Source: Holophagae bacterium
GTDB lineage: Bacteria > Acidobacteriota > Holophagae > Acanthopleuribacterales > Acanthopleuribacteraceae
Assembly: GCA_029263455.1 (NCBI GenBank)
Contig: JAJCXM010000004.1
Coordinates: 1 to 64,000 of the forward strand
DNA: 64,000 nucleotides
Reading direction: 5' to 3'
Below the pieces are notes generated by a model. It did not search any database. It was not told where the DNA came from and saw only the letters and a program-made list of their open reading frames with translations. Position numbers and translations under genes: made by a program. Of this stretch, positions 51,016 to 60,193 are shown one piece after another (position 1 is the stretch's first letter; each line of letters starts with the position of its first letter).

Positions 51016-52758
51016 ATGAACCAGGAACACGCGAATAGAGCCATCAGACGAATAAGGATTTGGCCCGCATTGGTTTTGCTCACCTTATTACTTGTCGCCA
51101 GGTACATGGTGCCATTCTTCGCGCCGGAGGCCTTTGCCTATGGCGTCATGGGCAGCATGGCCGCAAGCCTTTTGATCATTGTATGGTGGCTCTTTTTCAG
51201 TCGCGCGCCCTGGTCAGAACGGCTCGGAGCCATCGCGCTGATGGCTGTGGCGGTGGTAATAACTTCAAAGCTTGTTCACGTCTCCATTGCAACGGGCGCA
51301 ATGGGAATGTTGCTAATCATTCAGATGATTCCACCTTTATGTGCCAGTTTTGTGATCTGGGCTTGGGCAAGTGGCAAGCTCAACCATTCCATGCGCTGGC
51401 TCTCGATGGGTGCGACTATCCTCATCGCTTGTGGCGTTTGGACATTGGTTCGAACTGCTGGATTCACTGGCTCCGGTGATTCTGATTTCGCTTTTCGCTG
51501 GTCACAGACCGCCGAGGATCGCCTGTTAGCCGAAACGGATAGCCAACCAGCACATAACGCAACCGCAACCTTGTCTCCAGACACAGAAATCGAGTGGTCT
51601 GGATTTCGAGGACGTGAACGCGACAGTATCGTACTGGGCTCTTTGATAAAAAGTGATTGGACAAAATCACCGCCCACTGAAATATGGCGCCAACCCGTGG
51701 GGCCTGGATGGTCATCATTCGCGGTACGGGGCGACTTCTTCTTTACCCAAGAACAGCGTGGCGATGATGAAGTGGTCTCTTGTTATTCGGTGACGAGTGG
51801 CGATCCGGTGTGGCGGCACAGCGACGAGACCAGGTTCTGGGAGTCAAACGCAGGAGCCGGACCGCGAGGCACTCCAACAATACATGGCGACCTAGTAATC
51901 AGCTTCGGAGCGACAGGGATCCTAAACGTATTAGCTGCTAGTGACGGCACACTGGTGTGGTCTCGTGACGCAGTTGCTGATACAGGCGCGAAGCTCCCGA
52001 CGTGGGGCTTTTCCAGTTCACCTTTGGTGGTTGATGATTTAGTGATCCTAGCCGCTTCTGGCGCATTGATTGCCTACGACTTGGCCTCTGGTGAAATCCG
52101 TTGGTCGGGCCCCAAAGGGGGCACAAGTTATAGTTCTCCCCAGTTGTTTACCATTGCTGACGTGTCGCAAGTCTTGCAACTTAATGGCGATGGCCTGTGC
52201 TCAGTTTCGCCAGACGACGGCTCAACCCTCTGGCAGCACTCATGGGAAGGCTATCCGATCGTGCAGCCAGCTATAACCGACGAAGGAGATATTCTCATTA
52301 GTGTTGATGCCGAAAGTGGTACGCGCCGTTTAGCTATAACCCAACAGGAAAGCCAGTGGCAGGTCCAGGAGCAGTGGACATCCAAGCAACTGAAGTCGTA
52401 CTTTAACGACTTTGTGGTTCACAAAGGCCACGCCTATGGTTTTGATGGCCGAATCATGGCCTGCATCGACCTGGCTGACGGAAAGCGTCGATGGAAAGGT
52501 GGCCGTTACGGAAACGGTCAGTTGATCCTGTTAGCAGATCAAGATCTGATGCTGGTACTTTCCGAGTCAGGTGACTTAGCTCTTGTCTCTGCCACGTCTC
52601 AGAGTTTCGATGAGCTGGCTAAAGTGGAAGCCATCAATGGTAAAACTTGGAATCACCCAGTGTTGGCCGACGACATATTGCTGGTCCGAAATGCACAGGA
52701 AATGGCTGCTTTCAAACTGGCCACATCGGGCGGATCGGGGCTAGCTCAAACCAACTAG
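51016..52758 (+). CDS. Membrane-anchored PQQ-like beta-propeller protein
   Basis: A 580-residue protein. Four to five N-terminal transmembrane helices (about 10-150) are followed by a periplasmic PQQ/quinoprotein-type propeller (about 185-570) with repeats such as VVSCYSVTSGDPVWRHSDE, LNVLAASDGTLVWSRD, LIAYDLASGEIRWSGPKGG and ACIDLADGKRRWKGG. The first blade has the FRGRERDS motif seen in acidobacterial outer-membrane-assembly-like PQQ proteins. Calcium and PQQ ligands of true dehydrogenases are not evident, so it is probably a scaffold or binding protein. The ATG at 51016 has GGGAG nearby. Its TAG stop shares the palindrome CTAG with the stop of the convergent next gene. Confidence 0.8.
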   Translation: MNQEHANRAIRRIRIWPALVLLTLLLVARYMVPFFAPEAFAYGVMGSMAASLLIIVWWLFFSRAPWSERLGAIALMAVAVVITSKLVHVSIATGAMGMLLIIQMIPPLCASFVIWAWASGKLNHSMRWLSMGATILIACGVWTLVRTAGFTGSGDSDFAFRWSQTAEDRLLAETDSQPAHNATATLSPDTEIEWSGFRGRERDSIVLGSLIKSDWTKSPPTEIWRQPVGPGWSSFAVRGDFFFTQEQRGDDEVVSCYSVTSGDPVWRHSDETRFWESNAGAGPRGTPTIHGDLVISFGATGILNVLAASDGTLVWSRDAVADTGAKLPTWGFSSSPLVVDDLVILAASGALIAYDLASGEIRWSGPKGGTSYSSPQLFTIADVSQVLQLNGDGLCSVSPDDGSTLWQHSWEGYPIVQPAITDEGDILISVDAESGTRRLAITQQESQWQVQEQWTSKQLKSYFNDFVVHKGHAYGFDGRIMACIDLADGKRRWKGGRYGNGQLILLADQDLMLVLSESGDLALVSATSQSFDELAKVEAINGKTWNHPVLADDILLVRNAQEMAAFKLATSGGSGLAQTN

Positions 52759-53747
52759 GCCCTTTGTCTAGGGTAACCGTGTGCGTACAGGAGTTCCTGT
52801 TCGAGTTCTAAAAGGACATCGTGCAATAGGTCTTCATCGGTAAAGGTGAAGATCAGGTCGTCTAGCCGTTGTGATCGTCCCACCAACGTCATAAGCGAAT
52901 CACAGAAACCTTTGTTTCTGTGCTCTTCAATGCGTGCGATACATGACTTAACCGTTTTCAAGTCGTATTCGATCAGTTCTTCTCGACGATTGATTTCCAT
53001 CAACAATTGAACCGTAAACCTAATGTCATCAAATAGGTGTTTACCGCTTCTTTCTTCATGTTCGCCTGAAAACCAGGCGCGCAGCCGCGACTTAATATCA
53101 AGTAGCTGCCGACGATCGTGAAACCTAAAATACTCATAGGCGTCAAGACGCATCATCTTGGCGATACCTAAGCCTGCGCAGCGTAGTGCTTGCTCCACAT
53201 CCACGTTGCTGCGTTCCGCTTCTTCCAATTCGAAACGCAACTCACCGTACAGGCGTCGCACGGTAATGCCTTTTTGGGTTTCCGAATAATAATCCAAGTT
53301 AGAATTCACGCCAGCCAAGTCCGAGACACAACGTTCTAGTGCGATTAATGTTTTTAATACACAACGCCGAGCACTGGCCATCGCTTCCAAGATATCTAAC
53401 CAATCAATGTGAATATTGAGCGATTCAATGCGCTCGACTTTACTTCGCAACATACCAGCGGAAAGACTCTTCAAAAATTCTAGCCGTTCTTGTGCGTCGG
53501 AACGATCCATCAGCTGGTCCACGCCACGTTTAAACTGTATGGAATCATCACTATTGTCGAGCGCTTCCAATGGTTCGCGAGACACGCGTTCCAATAATCT
53601 TAATGTCTTTTCTATGAAGATATGTAGCTCATGCTTCAGCTGCTTTACGATCGGTTCTGAAGCCTGAGTTTCAAAAGCATGCAGATCTAGTAAACGAAGA
53701 TCGGCACAAATGGATACACAAGATTGTTGAATAGCCAGATACTGCAA
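52755..53747 (-). CDS. Hypothetical helical cytosolic protein
   Basis: A 330-residue, charged, almost entirely alpha-helical protein with many Leu/Arg/Glu heptad-like stretches (LKHELHIFIEKTLRLLERV, RLYGELRFELEEAERSN, DDLIFTFTDEDLLHDVLLELEQEL). It has no signal peptide, membrane helix or recognised motif. It starts at TTG 53747, with GGGGGA about ten bases upstream, since the first ATG is far inside. The gene converges with the PQQ-like gene so that both TAG stops come from one CTAG. I do not recognise the family; a scaffold or regulatory helical bundle is possible. Confidence 0.6.
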   Translation of the reverse strand: MQYLAIQQSCVSICADLRLLDLHAFETQASEPIVKQLKHELHIFIEKTLRLLERVSREPLEALDNSDDSIQFKRGVDQLMDRSDAQERLEFLKSLSAGMLRSKVERIESLNIHIDWLDILEAMASARRCVLKTLIALERCVSDLAGVNSNLDYYSETQKGITVRRLYGELRFELEEAERSNVDVEQALRCAGLGIAKMMRLDAYEYFRFHDRRQLLDIKSRLRAWFSGEHEERSGKHLFDDIRFTVQLLMEINRREELIEYDLKTVKSCIARIEEHRNKGFCDSLMTLVGRSQRLDDLIFTFTDEDLLHDVLLELEQELLYAHGYPRQRA

Positions 53748-53924
53748 ACTCGGAATTCCCCCTTTGGGATGAGTCAGCTATATGAATCATTCATCGGCCA
53801 TCTGCATATGAGCCTTAAGCCTAATTCGGCATTCTTTACATAAATGGCACAATATGTTGGGCTCACCATCGTTAAACGCAGGAACCAACAGGACGCGTAA
53901 AACCAATACAAAACTGAAAGCGGA

Positions 53925-54488
53925 TTATTCTAGTAGGTGGCAGCCCGTTTGAGAGCCTGATGGTACCAGCGGACCATCGCCTTCTTCACACCAAATCTTG
54001 ATCCCAGCGGGGGCCACTACCAAACACAGTGTTTGACCTCCTCCATATACAAGAATGTCCAGAAAGGATTCTGTGGCCCGCAACTCAAGCGTGTACGGCA
54101 CTGGCACCAGCGGCCCAAAATAATCATTTAGCTGTTCTAAAGTCAGCCAGCGAAACGTCTTATCGTCGAATTCATCTCTCGCGTATTGAGCGCAGAGCTG
54201 GGCGGATGCGACCTCAATCGCCGCTAACAACCCGGTTTCGCTCCGAATTCGCTGGATACTTTCCTGCCGAATCGTTGTCAACTTCGCCAGTAACTCTGAC
54301 ATAGCATCGTAGTCTTGTTTCCGCGTCGCAAATTGCTGAGCACGCTCGACAGCTCTTGCATACACAAGTAAATCCTCGCGACGCCCCAATTGCGATAGCA
54401 CCTCGACCCGATTCATCAACGAGGCGCTCTGAGCCGGTCTTACCTTCAATGGCTCGCCAAGAATGATAGTCAAAATCAAAATGCACAT
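53925..54488 (-). CDS. Secreted hypothetical protein
   Basis: A 187-residue protein with a hydrophobic N-terminus MCILILTIILGEPL that looks like a short signal peptide. A helical, coiled-coil-like region (about 25-110) follows, then a beta-rich C-terminal part (FLDILVYGGGQTLCLVVAPAGIKIWCEE). I cannot assign it to a family. ATG 54488 follows GGTGAGG. The neighbours give no functional hint. It is divergent from the YHS-domain protein. Confidence 0.55.
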   Translation of the reverse strand: MCILILTIILGEPLKVRPAQSASLMNRVEVLSQLGRREDLLVYARAVERAQQFATRKQDYDAMSELLAKLTTIRQESIQRIRSETGLLAAIEVASAQLCAQYARDEFDDKTFRWLTLEQLNDYFGPLVPVPYTLELRATESFLDILVYGGGQTLCLVVAPAGIKIWCEEGDGPLVPSGSQTGCHLLE

Positions 54489-54589
54489 ATATACCTCACC
54501 AAATAACCTAAGATTCTATGCAAATCATTGGAATGTCGTGTAGGTTTTAAATGTTGGATGGCTGACACTCTCTTTCGCGGAGGCATGAT

Positions 54590-55021
54590 TTGTTAGTAAG
54601 AAGTCTAGTTATTTTGTCTATTTCTGTGTCGGTTTTTGGCACCAACCCAGTAAATACCACCATCTGGGGTGTTGCCGTTAAAGGCTACGATACCGTTGCT
54701 TACTTTCAACTACACAAAGCCGTCAAAGGCAATAAATCGTTTCAATACGAATGGAATGGCGCTAAATGGTATTTCAGTAGCCAAACTCATCTTGATCAAT
54801 TCAAAAAGTCACCGCAAGAATTTGCACCTCAATTCGGTGGTTATTGCGCCTGGGCAGTCAGCCAGGGATACACCGCGAACATCGATCCGAAAGCATGGAA
54901 AATTGTCGATGGAAAACTCTACCTAAACTACGATCACGACGTTCAGGCTAAGTGGGAATTGGACATGGTCAATCTCATTGCACAAGCCTTAACGAATTGG
55001 CCAGCCATCGTGGCCAAGTAG
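54590..55021 (+). CDS. Secreted YHS-domain protein
   Basis: A 143-residue exported protein that starts at TTG 54590 after GGAGG. The signal peptide spans about residues 1-17 (SLVILSISVSVFG). The YHS domain (about 28-110) is clear: VAVKGYDTVAYFQ, YEWNGAKWYFSSQTHLDQFKKSP and GGYCAWAVSQGYTANIDPKAWKIVDGKLYLNY. YHS domains bind or sense metals or small ligands and are common as stand-alone secreted proteins next to oxidoreductases. No such partner is here. The Cys in GGYCAW is retained. Confidence 0.85.
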   Translation: MLVRSLVILSISVSVFGTNPVNTTIWGVAVKGYDTVAYFQLHKAVKGNKSFQYEWNGAKWYFSSQTHLDQFKKSPQEFAPQFGGYCAWAVSQGYTANIDPKAWKIVDGKLYLNYDHDVQAKWELDMVNLIAQALTNWPAIVAK

Positions 55022-55132
55022 GTTATTTCTGTGCGTTTAGACAACCCGCAACCGCATTGAAAACGAACAATCACTGTCATTTGGCCGTGCGCTCCTTTAA
55101 TATTTGATTTAGTCGACTATGAAGGAATGAAC

Positions 55133-55792
55133 ATGAGTTTTGAAGGCATGCATGAGGATGGCTGGAAGTTTCTGGTTGAGTTGACTCACCAGAACGAAAG
55201 AAGCTGGTTTGAGAGTCAGAAAGCCCGTTACCAAGCACACCTGAAAAAGCCAGCCGAAGCATTAATGGCCCAGCTTTGCGATTCGTTGCAAGCCATAACC
55301 AAAAAGGAAATGTCAGGCAAAATCTTCCGCATTTATCGCGACGTTCGTTTCTCAAAAGATAAGACCCCATACAACACCCACCTACGCATGGGTTTAACAG
55401 CGGCGTCAGCGCCAGCACCCAATCCTGCCTTTTTCTTTTCATTAGAACCGGACAAATTGGTGCTTGGAGCGGGCGTTTTTGATTTCGACAAACCAAGTCT
55501 GGATGCGTTTCGCCAAGCTGTCGTGAGTGCAAAAGGCGAAAAGTTCGACGGCATCATCAAGGGTCTAAAGTCGAGCGGATACCACATGTATGAGCCTGTC
55601 TTAAAGAAAATTCCCAAGGGCTATCCTGCAGATCATCCACGTGCCCATTGGCTCCGTCACAAGAGCATTACCAGTTGGTGGGAAGACCGGGTTCCTAAAG
55701 AAATATTCACACCCGACGCGGCTGAGTTTTGCATGAAGCATTTCAGGAAATTGGCGCCCCTGAACGCGTGGCTCACCGACTTACAGCCCTAG
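55133..55792 (+). CDS. DUF2461 family protein
   Basis: A 219-residue protein with the DUF2461/TIGR02453 signature. It has FLVELTHQNERSWFESQKARYQ at the start, RIYRDVRFSKDKTPYNTHLRM, LEPDKLVLGAGVFDFDKPSLDAFRQAV in the middle and HWLRHKSITSWW near the end. The family is widespread in bacteria and yeast with no established biochemical role. GAAGGA seven bases upstream favours ATG 55133 over ATG 55127. It is followed by an ABC exporter 40 bp downstream on the same strand; co-transcription is possible. Confidence 0.9.
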   Translation: MSFEGMHEDGWKFLVELTHQNERSWFESQKARYQAHLKKPAEALMAQLCDSLQAITKKEMSGKIFRIYRDVRFSKDKTPYNTHLRMGLTAASAPAPNPAFFFSLEPDKLVLGAGVFDFDKPSLDAFRQAVVSAKGEKFDGIIKGLKSSGYHMYEPVLKKIPKGYPADHPRAHWLRHKSITSWWEDRVPKEIFTPDAAEFCMKHFRKLAPLNAWLTDLQP

Positions 55793-55832
55793 CCATAGTC
55801 CGTCACCTCGTGACTTATATTGGAGCAGGAGT

Positions 55833-57608
55833 ATGCATAGCTTAATGCGCTTATGGCGATATGGGCGACGATGGCGCGCCAAGATCTTATTGGCGTCACT
55901 ATATTCATTTCTCAACAAGCTCTTTGATATTGCTCCGGAGATATTGATTGGGGTCGCCGTTGATGTTGTTGTCAAACGCGAACAGAGTTTTGTGGCCGGT
56001 CTCGGGATCCCCGACCTTAAAGACCAAATCATTGCCTTAGGCGTGGTGACCTTTTTCATATGGTTCTTCGAATCTCTATTTGAGTACCTGTATAGCGTCA
56101 CGTGGCGTGGCCTCGCACAATCAATCCAACATGACTTGCGCTTGGATACCTATGATCAAGTTCAAAGCCTGGATATGGGATGGTTTGAGAATCAAAGCAT
56201 CGGCAACGTGCAAGCCATTCTCAACGACGACATCAATCAACTAGAGCGCTTTCTGGACAGCGGCGCCAACGAACTCATTCAGCTAACGGTCTCGACCGTC
56301 GTCATCGGCGCTATCTTCTTTTTCTTGGAACCGCATATCGCCATTATCGCCGTCATACCCGTACCGATCATATTTATTGGCAGTCGCGGATTTCAGAAGA
56401 ACCTGGCCCCGCTCTATTCTCAGGTACGCGAATCCGCCGGTCTATTAGGCGGCACTCTGGCAAATAATCTCAGCGGTATCGCCACCATAAAGAGTTTTAC
56501 GTCTGAGTCAACGGAACATGACCGCATTGCTCAAATGAGCCAGGCTTATCAGCAAGCCAATGCACAAGCCATTCGACTGAGCTCAGCTTTTATTCCTGTT
56601 ATTCGCATGGCAATCCTGGCCGGATTTCTAGGCACAATGGTTTGGGGCGGATTGAAGACATTTGATGGCACCCTCGAAGTCAGTGCCTATAGCATCCTCA
56701 TATTCTTGACGCAGAGATTCCTATGGCCATTTACTCGCTTAGGCCAAACGATTGATCTCTTCGAACGCGCCATGGCATCAACGAGGCGGATCCTTAATTT
56801 ACTGGAAACGCCATATCAGGTCCGCGACCCTGAAAACGCCGTCGAGCTGAATGCCGATCGATATGACGTTCGATTCAAGAACATCGGCTTCGCGTATGCC
56901 AATGGCACGGATGTGTTTCGTCATTTGGATTTGGATATCGAAAGCAAAACGACCGTTGCTCTAGTCGGCGGAACCGGCTCTGGCAAAACAAGTCTTATGA
57001 AGTTGCTACTTCGTTTTTATGATCCACAAGAAGGGACCATTACCGTAGGTGGTCAGGATATCCGGCAGTTGAGACTCCAAGATTTACGGCGTCATATTGC
57101 CTTGGTAAGCCAGGACGTTTTTCTGTTTCAAGGAAGCATTCGAGACAATATTGCTTATGGAAGTTTGCAAGCGAGCGATGATGAGGTTGAAGTGGCAGCC
57201 AGGGCCGCAGAAGCACATGAGTTCATCGCCGTTCTTCCAGATGGCTATCAAACACAGGTCGGCGAGCGAGGACAAAAGTTAAGTGGCGGCCAAAGGCAAC
57301 GACTATCTATTGCACGGGCCTTGCTAAAAAAAGCGCCCATTCTCATATTAGATGAGGCGACTTCTGCCGTTGACAACGAAACGGAAGAGGCCATTCAACG
57401 ATCGCTGCAACATTTGGCACACAATCGAACGTTTGTGGTCATCGCTCACCGACTAAGCACCATCCGTCACGCTGACCAAATTCTTGTCCTAGATAAGGGC
57501 AAAATCATCGAAGTAGGCACCCACGAGGATCTGGTCATAGCGGGCGGACAATACGCCAATCTTTGGCGTATCCAAACGGGCATGACACCCGATGTGCAAG
57601 CCAGCTAA
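55833..57608 (+). CDS. MsbA-like ABC exporter (permease-ATPase fusion)
   Basis: A 591-residue half-transporter. Six transmembrane helices (about 20-320) precede a nucleotide-binding domain with Walker A GGTGSGKTS (about 382-390), Q-loop LVSQDVFLFQG, signature LSGGQRQRLSIARAL, Walker B ILILDEATSA and switch VIAHRLSTIRH. It functions as a dimer exporting lipids or hydrophobic molecules. There is no peptidase domain, so it is not a second LanT. ATG 55833 follows GGAG. A strong hairpin after the stop separates it from the convergent RND gene. Confidence 0.93.
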   Translation: MHSLMRLWRYGRRWRAKILLASLYSFLNKLFDIAPEILIGVAVDVVVKREQSFVAGLGIPDLKDQIIALGVVTFFIWFFESLFEYLYSVTWRGLAQSIQHDLRLDTYDQVQSLDMGWFENQSIGNVQAILNDDINQLERFLDSGANELIQLTVSTVVIGAIFFFLEPHIAIIAVIPVPIIFIGSRGFQKNLAPLYSQVRESAGLLGGTLANNLSGIATIKSFTSESTEHDRIAQMSQAYQQANAQAIRLSSAFIPVIRMAILAGFLGTMVWGGLKTFDGTLEVSAYSILIFLTQRFLWPFTRLGQTIDLFERAMASTRRILNLLETPYQVRDPENAVELNADRYDVRFKNIGFAYANGTDVFRHLDLDIESKTTVALVGGTGSGKTSLMKLLLRFYDPQEGTITVGGQDIRQLRLQDLRRHIALVSQDVFLFQGSIRDNIAYGSLQASDDEVEVAARAAEAHEFIAVLPDGYQTQVGERGQKLSGGQRQRLSIARALLKKAPILILDEATSAVDNETEEAIQRSLQHLAHNRTFVVIAHRLSTIRHADQILVLDKGKIIEVGTHEDLVIAGGQYANLWRIQTGMTPDVQAS

Positions 57609-57691
57609 TTCCCAATGTATTTTAGGAGCGGTCCTCTTATTAGTCTATTACTGCGAGATTACAGAAATCTAAGATCGATTGTTAAAGTGGG

Positions 57692-57727
57692 AAAGCTAAC
57701 CCAAGCCCGAGGGCCCAGGTTAGCTTT
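57692..57727. terminator. Strong bidirectional hairpin
   Basis: AAAGCTAACC (57692-57701) pairs perfectly with GGTTAGCTTT (57718-57727), and an inner GCCC/GGGC extends the stem. The A and T runs at the ends serve both directions between the convergent ABC and RND genes. Confidence 0.8.
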
Positions 57728-57785
57728 AGACGAATCCGAACTTAGGCAGGTAACTCTTCCGCCGTGAGGCAGGCAACCGCTGCCT

Positions 57786-60173
57786 TCAGGCAGGCAGCTG
57801 CTGCGCATCACTTAACACAGGCGAGCTTTCTTCTTGTTTCACGCGTTTAAGCAGCAAGGCCGGCAACAAGGTGAAATCGGTAATAAGCGCGGTGGTCAGA
57901 ATGATGGCAGTCATGATGCCGAAGTTGATATTGGGTACAAAAGAAGCGAAGGCGAATGTGCCAAAGCCAGCGACCAGAATCACGGTCGTGACTGCCAACG
58001 CAGGGCCAGTATGCGTGACAACCTGAGCCACCGCGGACATCGGGTCGGCACCCGCTTTTCGCCAGCGATTGTAGTTTGAAAGGAAGTGAATGGTGTCATC
58101 GACGGCAATACCCAGGCACACACTACCGACAATGACGGTCCCGATGTCGAGTGGCTTCGCCAGCAACGTCATGACAGCACCCCCAAAAATTAGCGGGACT
58201 GTGTTTGGTATCATCGAAAGCAAGCCCAAAGAAAACGAGCGAAAGACGATAACCATCAGGATTGAAACCAAAATCAACGCCAACGAAATTGAAACGATGA
58301 ATGTGCCCACCACATAAGGATTGAGACCATGCCACAGCGGTGTCTTACCCGTGACATAGGCATCGAGTCCCAACTCTGCCGCTTTAGCTTCGATCTTCTT
58401 CATTTCAACCAGCGACGTTCTTGATTCATGTAGCGTCCACATGGCCGTCATGCGAAGCATGTCGTTATCCAACGTCATGCGGTCACTTAGTTCCATGCCT
58501 TGTGGCAAGCTCATGGTGTAAAGGAACAATTCCTGGGCAATCAGTTCTCGATTGTCAGGTATTACATAGGCCGCAGGATCATCATTATGCAGCGAACGAT
58601 TGATCTGCTTTATGACGTCCGTGATGGCGACTGTTTTGGTGACGTAGGGTAGTTCATCGATCCAAGCTTGGAATGTCTCTACCTTGGCGAGGAATGCGGG
58701 ATCATAGATACCGTCCTTTTCTCCGCTATTGACTGTTATCTCGAGACCCATGGACCCGCCCAATTCGGATTCGATGAATTCATTGGCAACGCGTGTGTGC
58801 ACAGAGGGTGCAAAATATTTGAAAGGGTCAGAATTGACCACATTTTGCAGTGCCGTATACACAGCAAATACGGCGACAATCGAGAACGAAACTAAAATCG
58901 GAACACGATATTTCTGCAACCATCTTGCATACGCCAACCCAAAGGACGAAGGCTCAAAGCTATTTTCATCTTTGGATCCATTTGTCTTTTTGATACGTAT
59001 CGGTATCAATACCAGCATCGGGCTCAGTACCAGAATCGTCACCAGCCAGGCGATGAGTGTGCCCATTCCTGCCAAGATTCCCATCGACATAATGGGTGTG
59101 ATTTTAGCTGTCGCAAAGCTAAAGAAACCGATCGACGTGGAAATAGACGTCAAGAGCGTCGGTTGCAAGTTCTTCAACAAGGTGCCGCGCACGGCGGCGA
59201 CGCGTTCAAGGCCCTTCCTGCGAAACTGAAAGAAAGTCACCATAATATGCACTGAATCGGCTATGGCAATCGCAATCAGAATGTGGGGCACGATGGCAGT
59301 TAAGTTGTTGATCTTAATTCCCATCCATCCAGATATACCCATCGTGATTGATATACTAAAAATGATGACGGCCAGTGGCATGAGCACGCCACCAAAACTG
59401 CGGAAAAAGATGAGGAGAAACAGAAGGATAACAGCCAATAGCGTGGGAACCATGATGGCCATGTCTGACTGTGTCACTTCTTTGAACGTGTGCGTAACAG
59501 CCGCATTTCCTGTGAGGTAAAACTCATGATCGCCAATGCCACGGTAACGGTCAATCACATCTCGTGTGCCAAACATCACTTTTTCGAAGTCTGGTGACCC
59601 ACCTATGGCAGGTTTCAGGCGGGCAAAAATGACTGCGGTCTTGCCGTCTTCGCTGACCAGATAGCCCGGAATGACTTCATGATTAACCGCAATCTCGCGT
59701 CGCTCAGCAAGGAGTTCAGGTGTCAGTACTGTGTCTTCAGGATCGGGAATAAGCGGATCGACCAATAATTCGTCTTCGGTACTGCCATCGTCAAAGGTGG
59801 TCACCTCAGCATGGGTCCAATTGTAGTTGGTCAAGGACTCTACGCGGATAATCTCAGCCACGGTCCACATATCATTGGTGAGATCCCGCAACAATTGCGT
59901 GGACTCCATATCAAAAATACCGGATTCGCTATGAACCACTACGGCGATGGCTTCATCATTGCCAAACCGTCGTTCAAAGCGATCAAATTGTTCTAATAGC
60001 GGATCGCCTTGGCGAAACCAGATTCGATAGGTAAAGTCCGATTGCAGGCGCATCACGCCTGGCACAGAAAGCACGGCAATCAAAATGCCTAAGAGCAGGC
60101 TGGACTTAGGGAATCGAATAATAAGATCAGTTACTGCGTGGGAAAGAGTACGTTTTTCAGCTTGCGGCGTCAT
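57786..60173 (-). CDS. MMPL/RND-superfamily exporter
   Basis: A 795-residue RND transporter of the MMPL/HpnN type. Twelve transmembrane helices form two repeats, each starting with one helix (SSLLLGILIAVLSVPGVM; VPILVSFSIVAVFAVYTAL), then a large periplasmic loop, then five helices. Conserved segments include GISGWMGIKINNLTAIVPHILIAIAIADSVHIMV and GSVCLGIAVDDTIHFLSNYNRW, holding the Asp residues used in proton relay. Substrates of relatives are lipids or hopanoids. It is the last gene of a TetR / LolA-like / barrel / RND operon, suggesting movement of a lipidic molecule to the outer membrane. Tandem CAG-CTG-CCT-GCC-like repeats lie at and beyond its 3' end. Confidence 0.93.
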   Translation of the reverse strand: MTPQAEKRTLSHAVTDLIIRFPKSSLLLGILIAVLSVPGVMRLQSDFTYRIWFRQGDPLLEQFDRFERRFGNDEAIAVVVHSESGIFDMESTQLLRDLTNDMWTVAEIIRVESLTNYNWTHAEVTTFDDGSTEDELLVDPLIPDPEDTVLTPELLAERREIAVNHEVIPGYLVSEDGKTAVIFARLKPAIGGSPDFEKVMFGTRDVIDRYRGIGDHEFYLTGNAAVTHTFKEVTQSDMAIMVPTLLAVILLFLLIFFRSFGGVLMPLAVIIFSISITMGISGWMGIKINNLTAIVPHILIAIAIADSVHIMVTFFQFRRKGLERVAAVRGTLLKNLQPTLLTSISTSIGFFSFATAKITPIMSMGILAGMGTLIAWLVTILVLSPMLVLIPIRIKKTNGSKDENSFEPSSFGLAYARWLQKYRVPILVSFSIVAVFAVYTALQNVVNSDPFKYFAPSVHTRVANEFIESELGGSMGLEITVNSGEKDGIYDPAFLAKVETFQAWIDELPYVTKTVAITDVIKQINRSLHNDDPAAYVIPDNRELIAQELFLYTMSLPQGMELSDRMTLDNDMLRMTAMWTLHESRTSLVEMKKIEAKAAELGLDAYVTGKTPLWHGLNPYVVGTFIVSISLALILVSILMVIVFRSFSLGLLSMIPNTVPLIFGGAVMTLLAKPLDIGTVIVGSVCLGIAVDDTIHFLSNYNRWRKAGADPMSAVAQVVTHTGPALAVTTVILVAGFGTFAFASFVPNINFGIMTAIILTTALITDFTLLPALLLKRVKQEESSPVLSDAQQLPA

Positions 60174-60193
60174 GTTTAGCTCCTGACGTTTAG

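Noticed and set aside
50739-51030. Minus-strand ORFs between the exporter and the PQQ-like gene
   Set aside because: They overlap each other in different frames, lack ribosome-binding sites and show no coding character.
55833-57608. Second ABC exporter as part of the lanthipeptide pathway
   Set aside because: It lies 5 kb away with unrelated genes between, has no C39 domain, and resembles general lipid exporters.
57734-57805. Three imperfect GGCAGG repeats at the 3' end of the RND gene as a regulatory element
   Set aside because: They read as repeated codons (Leu-Pro-Ala) running past the stop, most simply explained by replication slippage.
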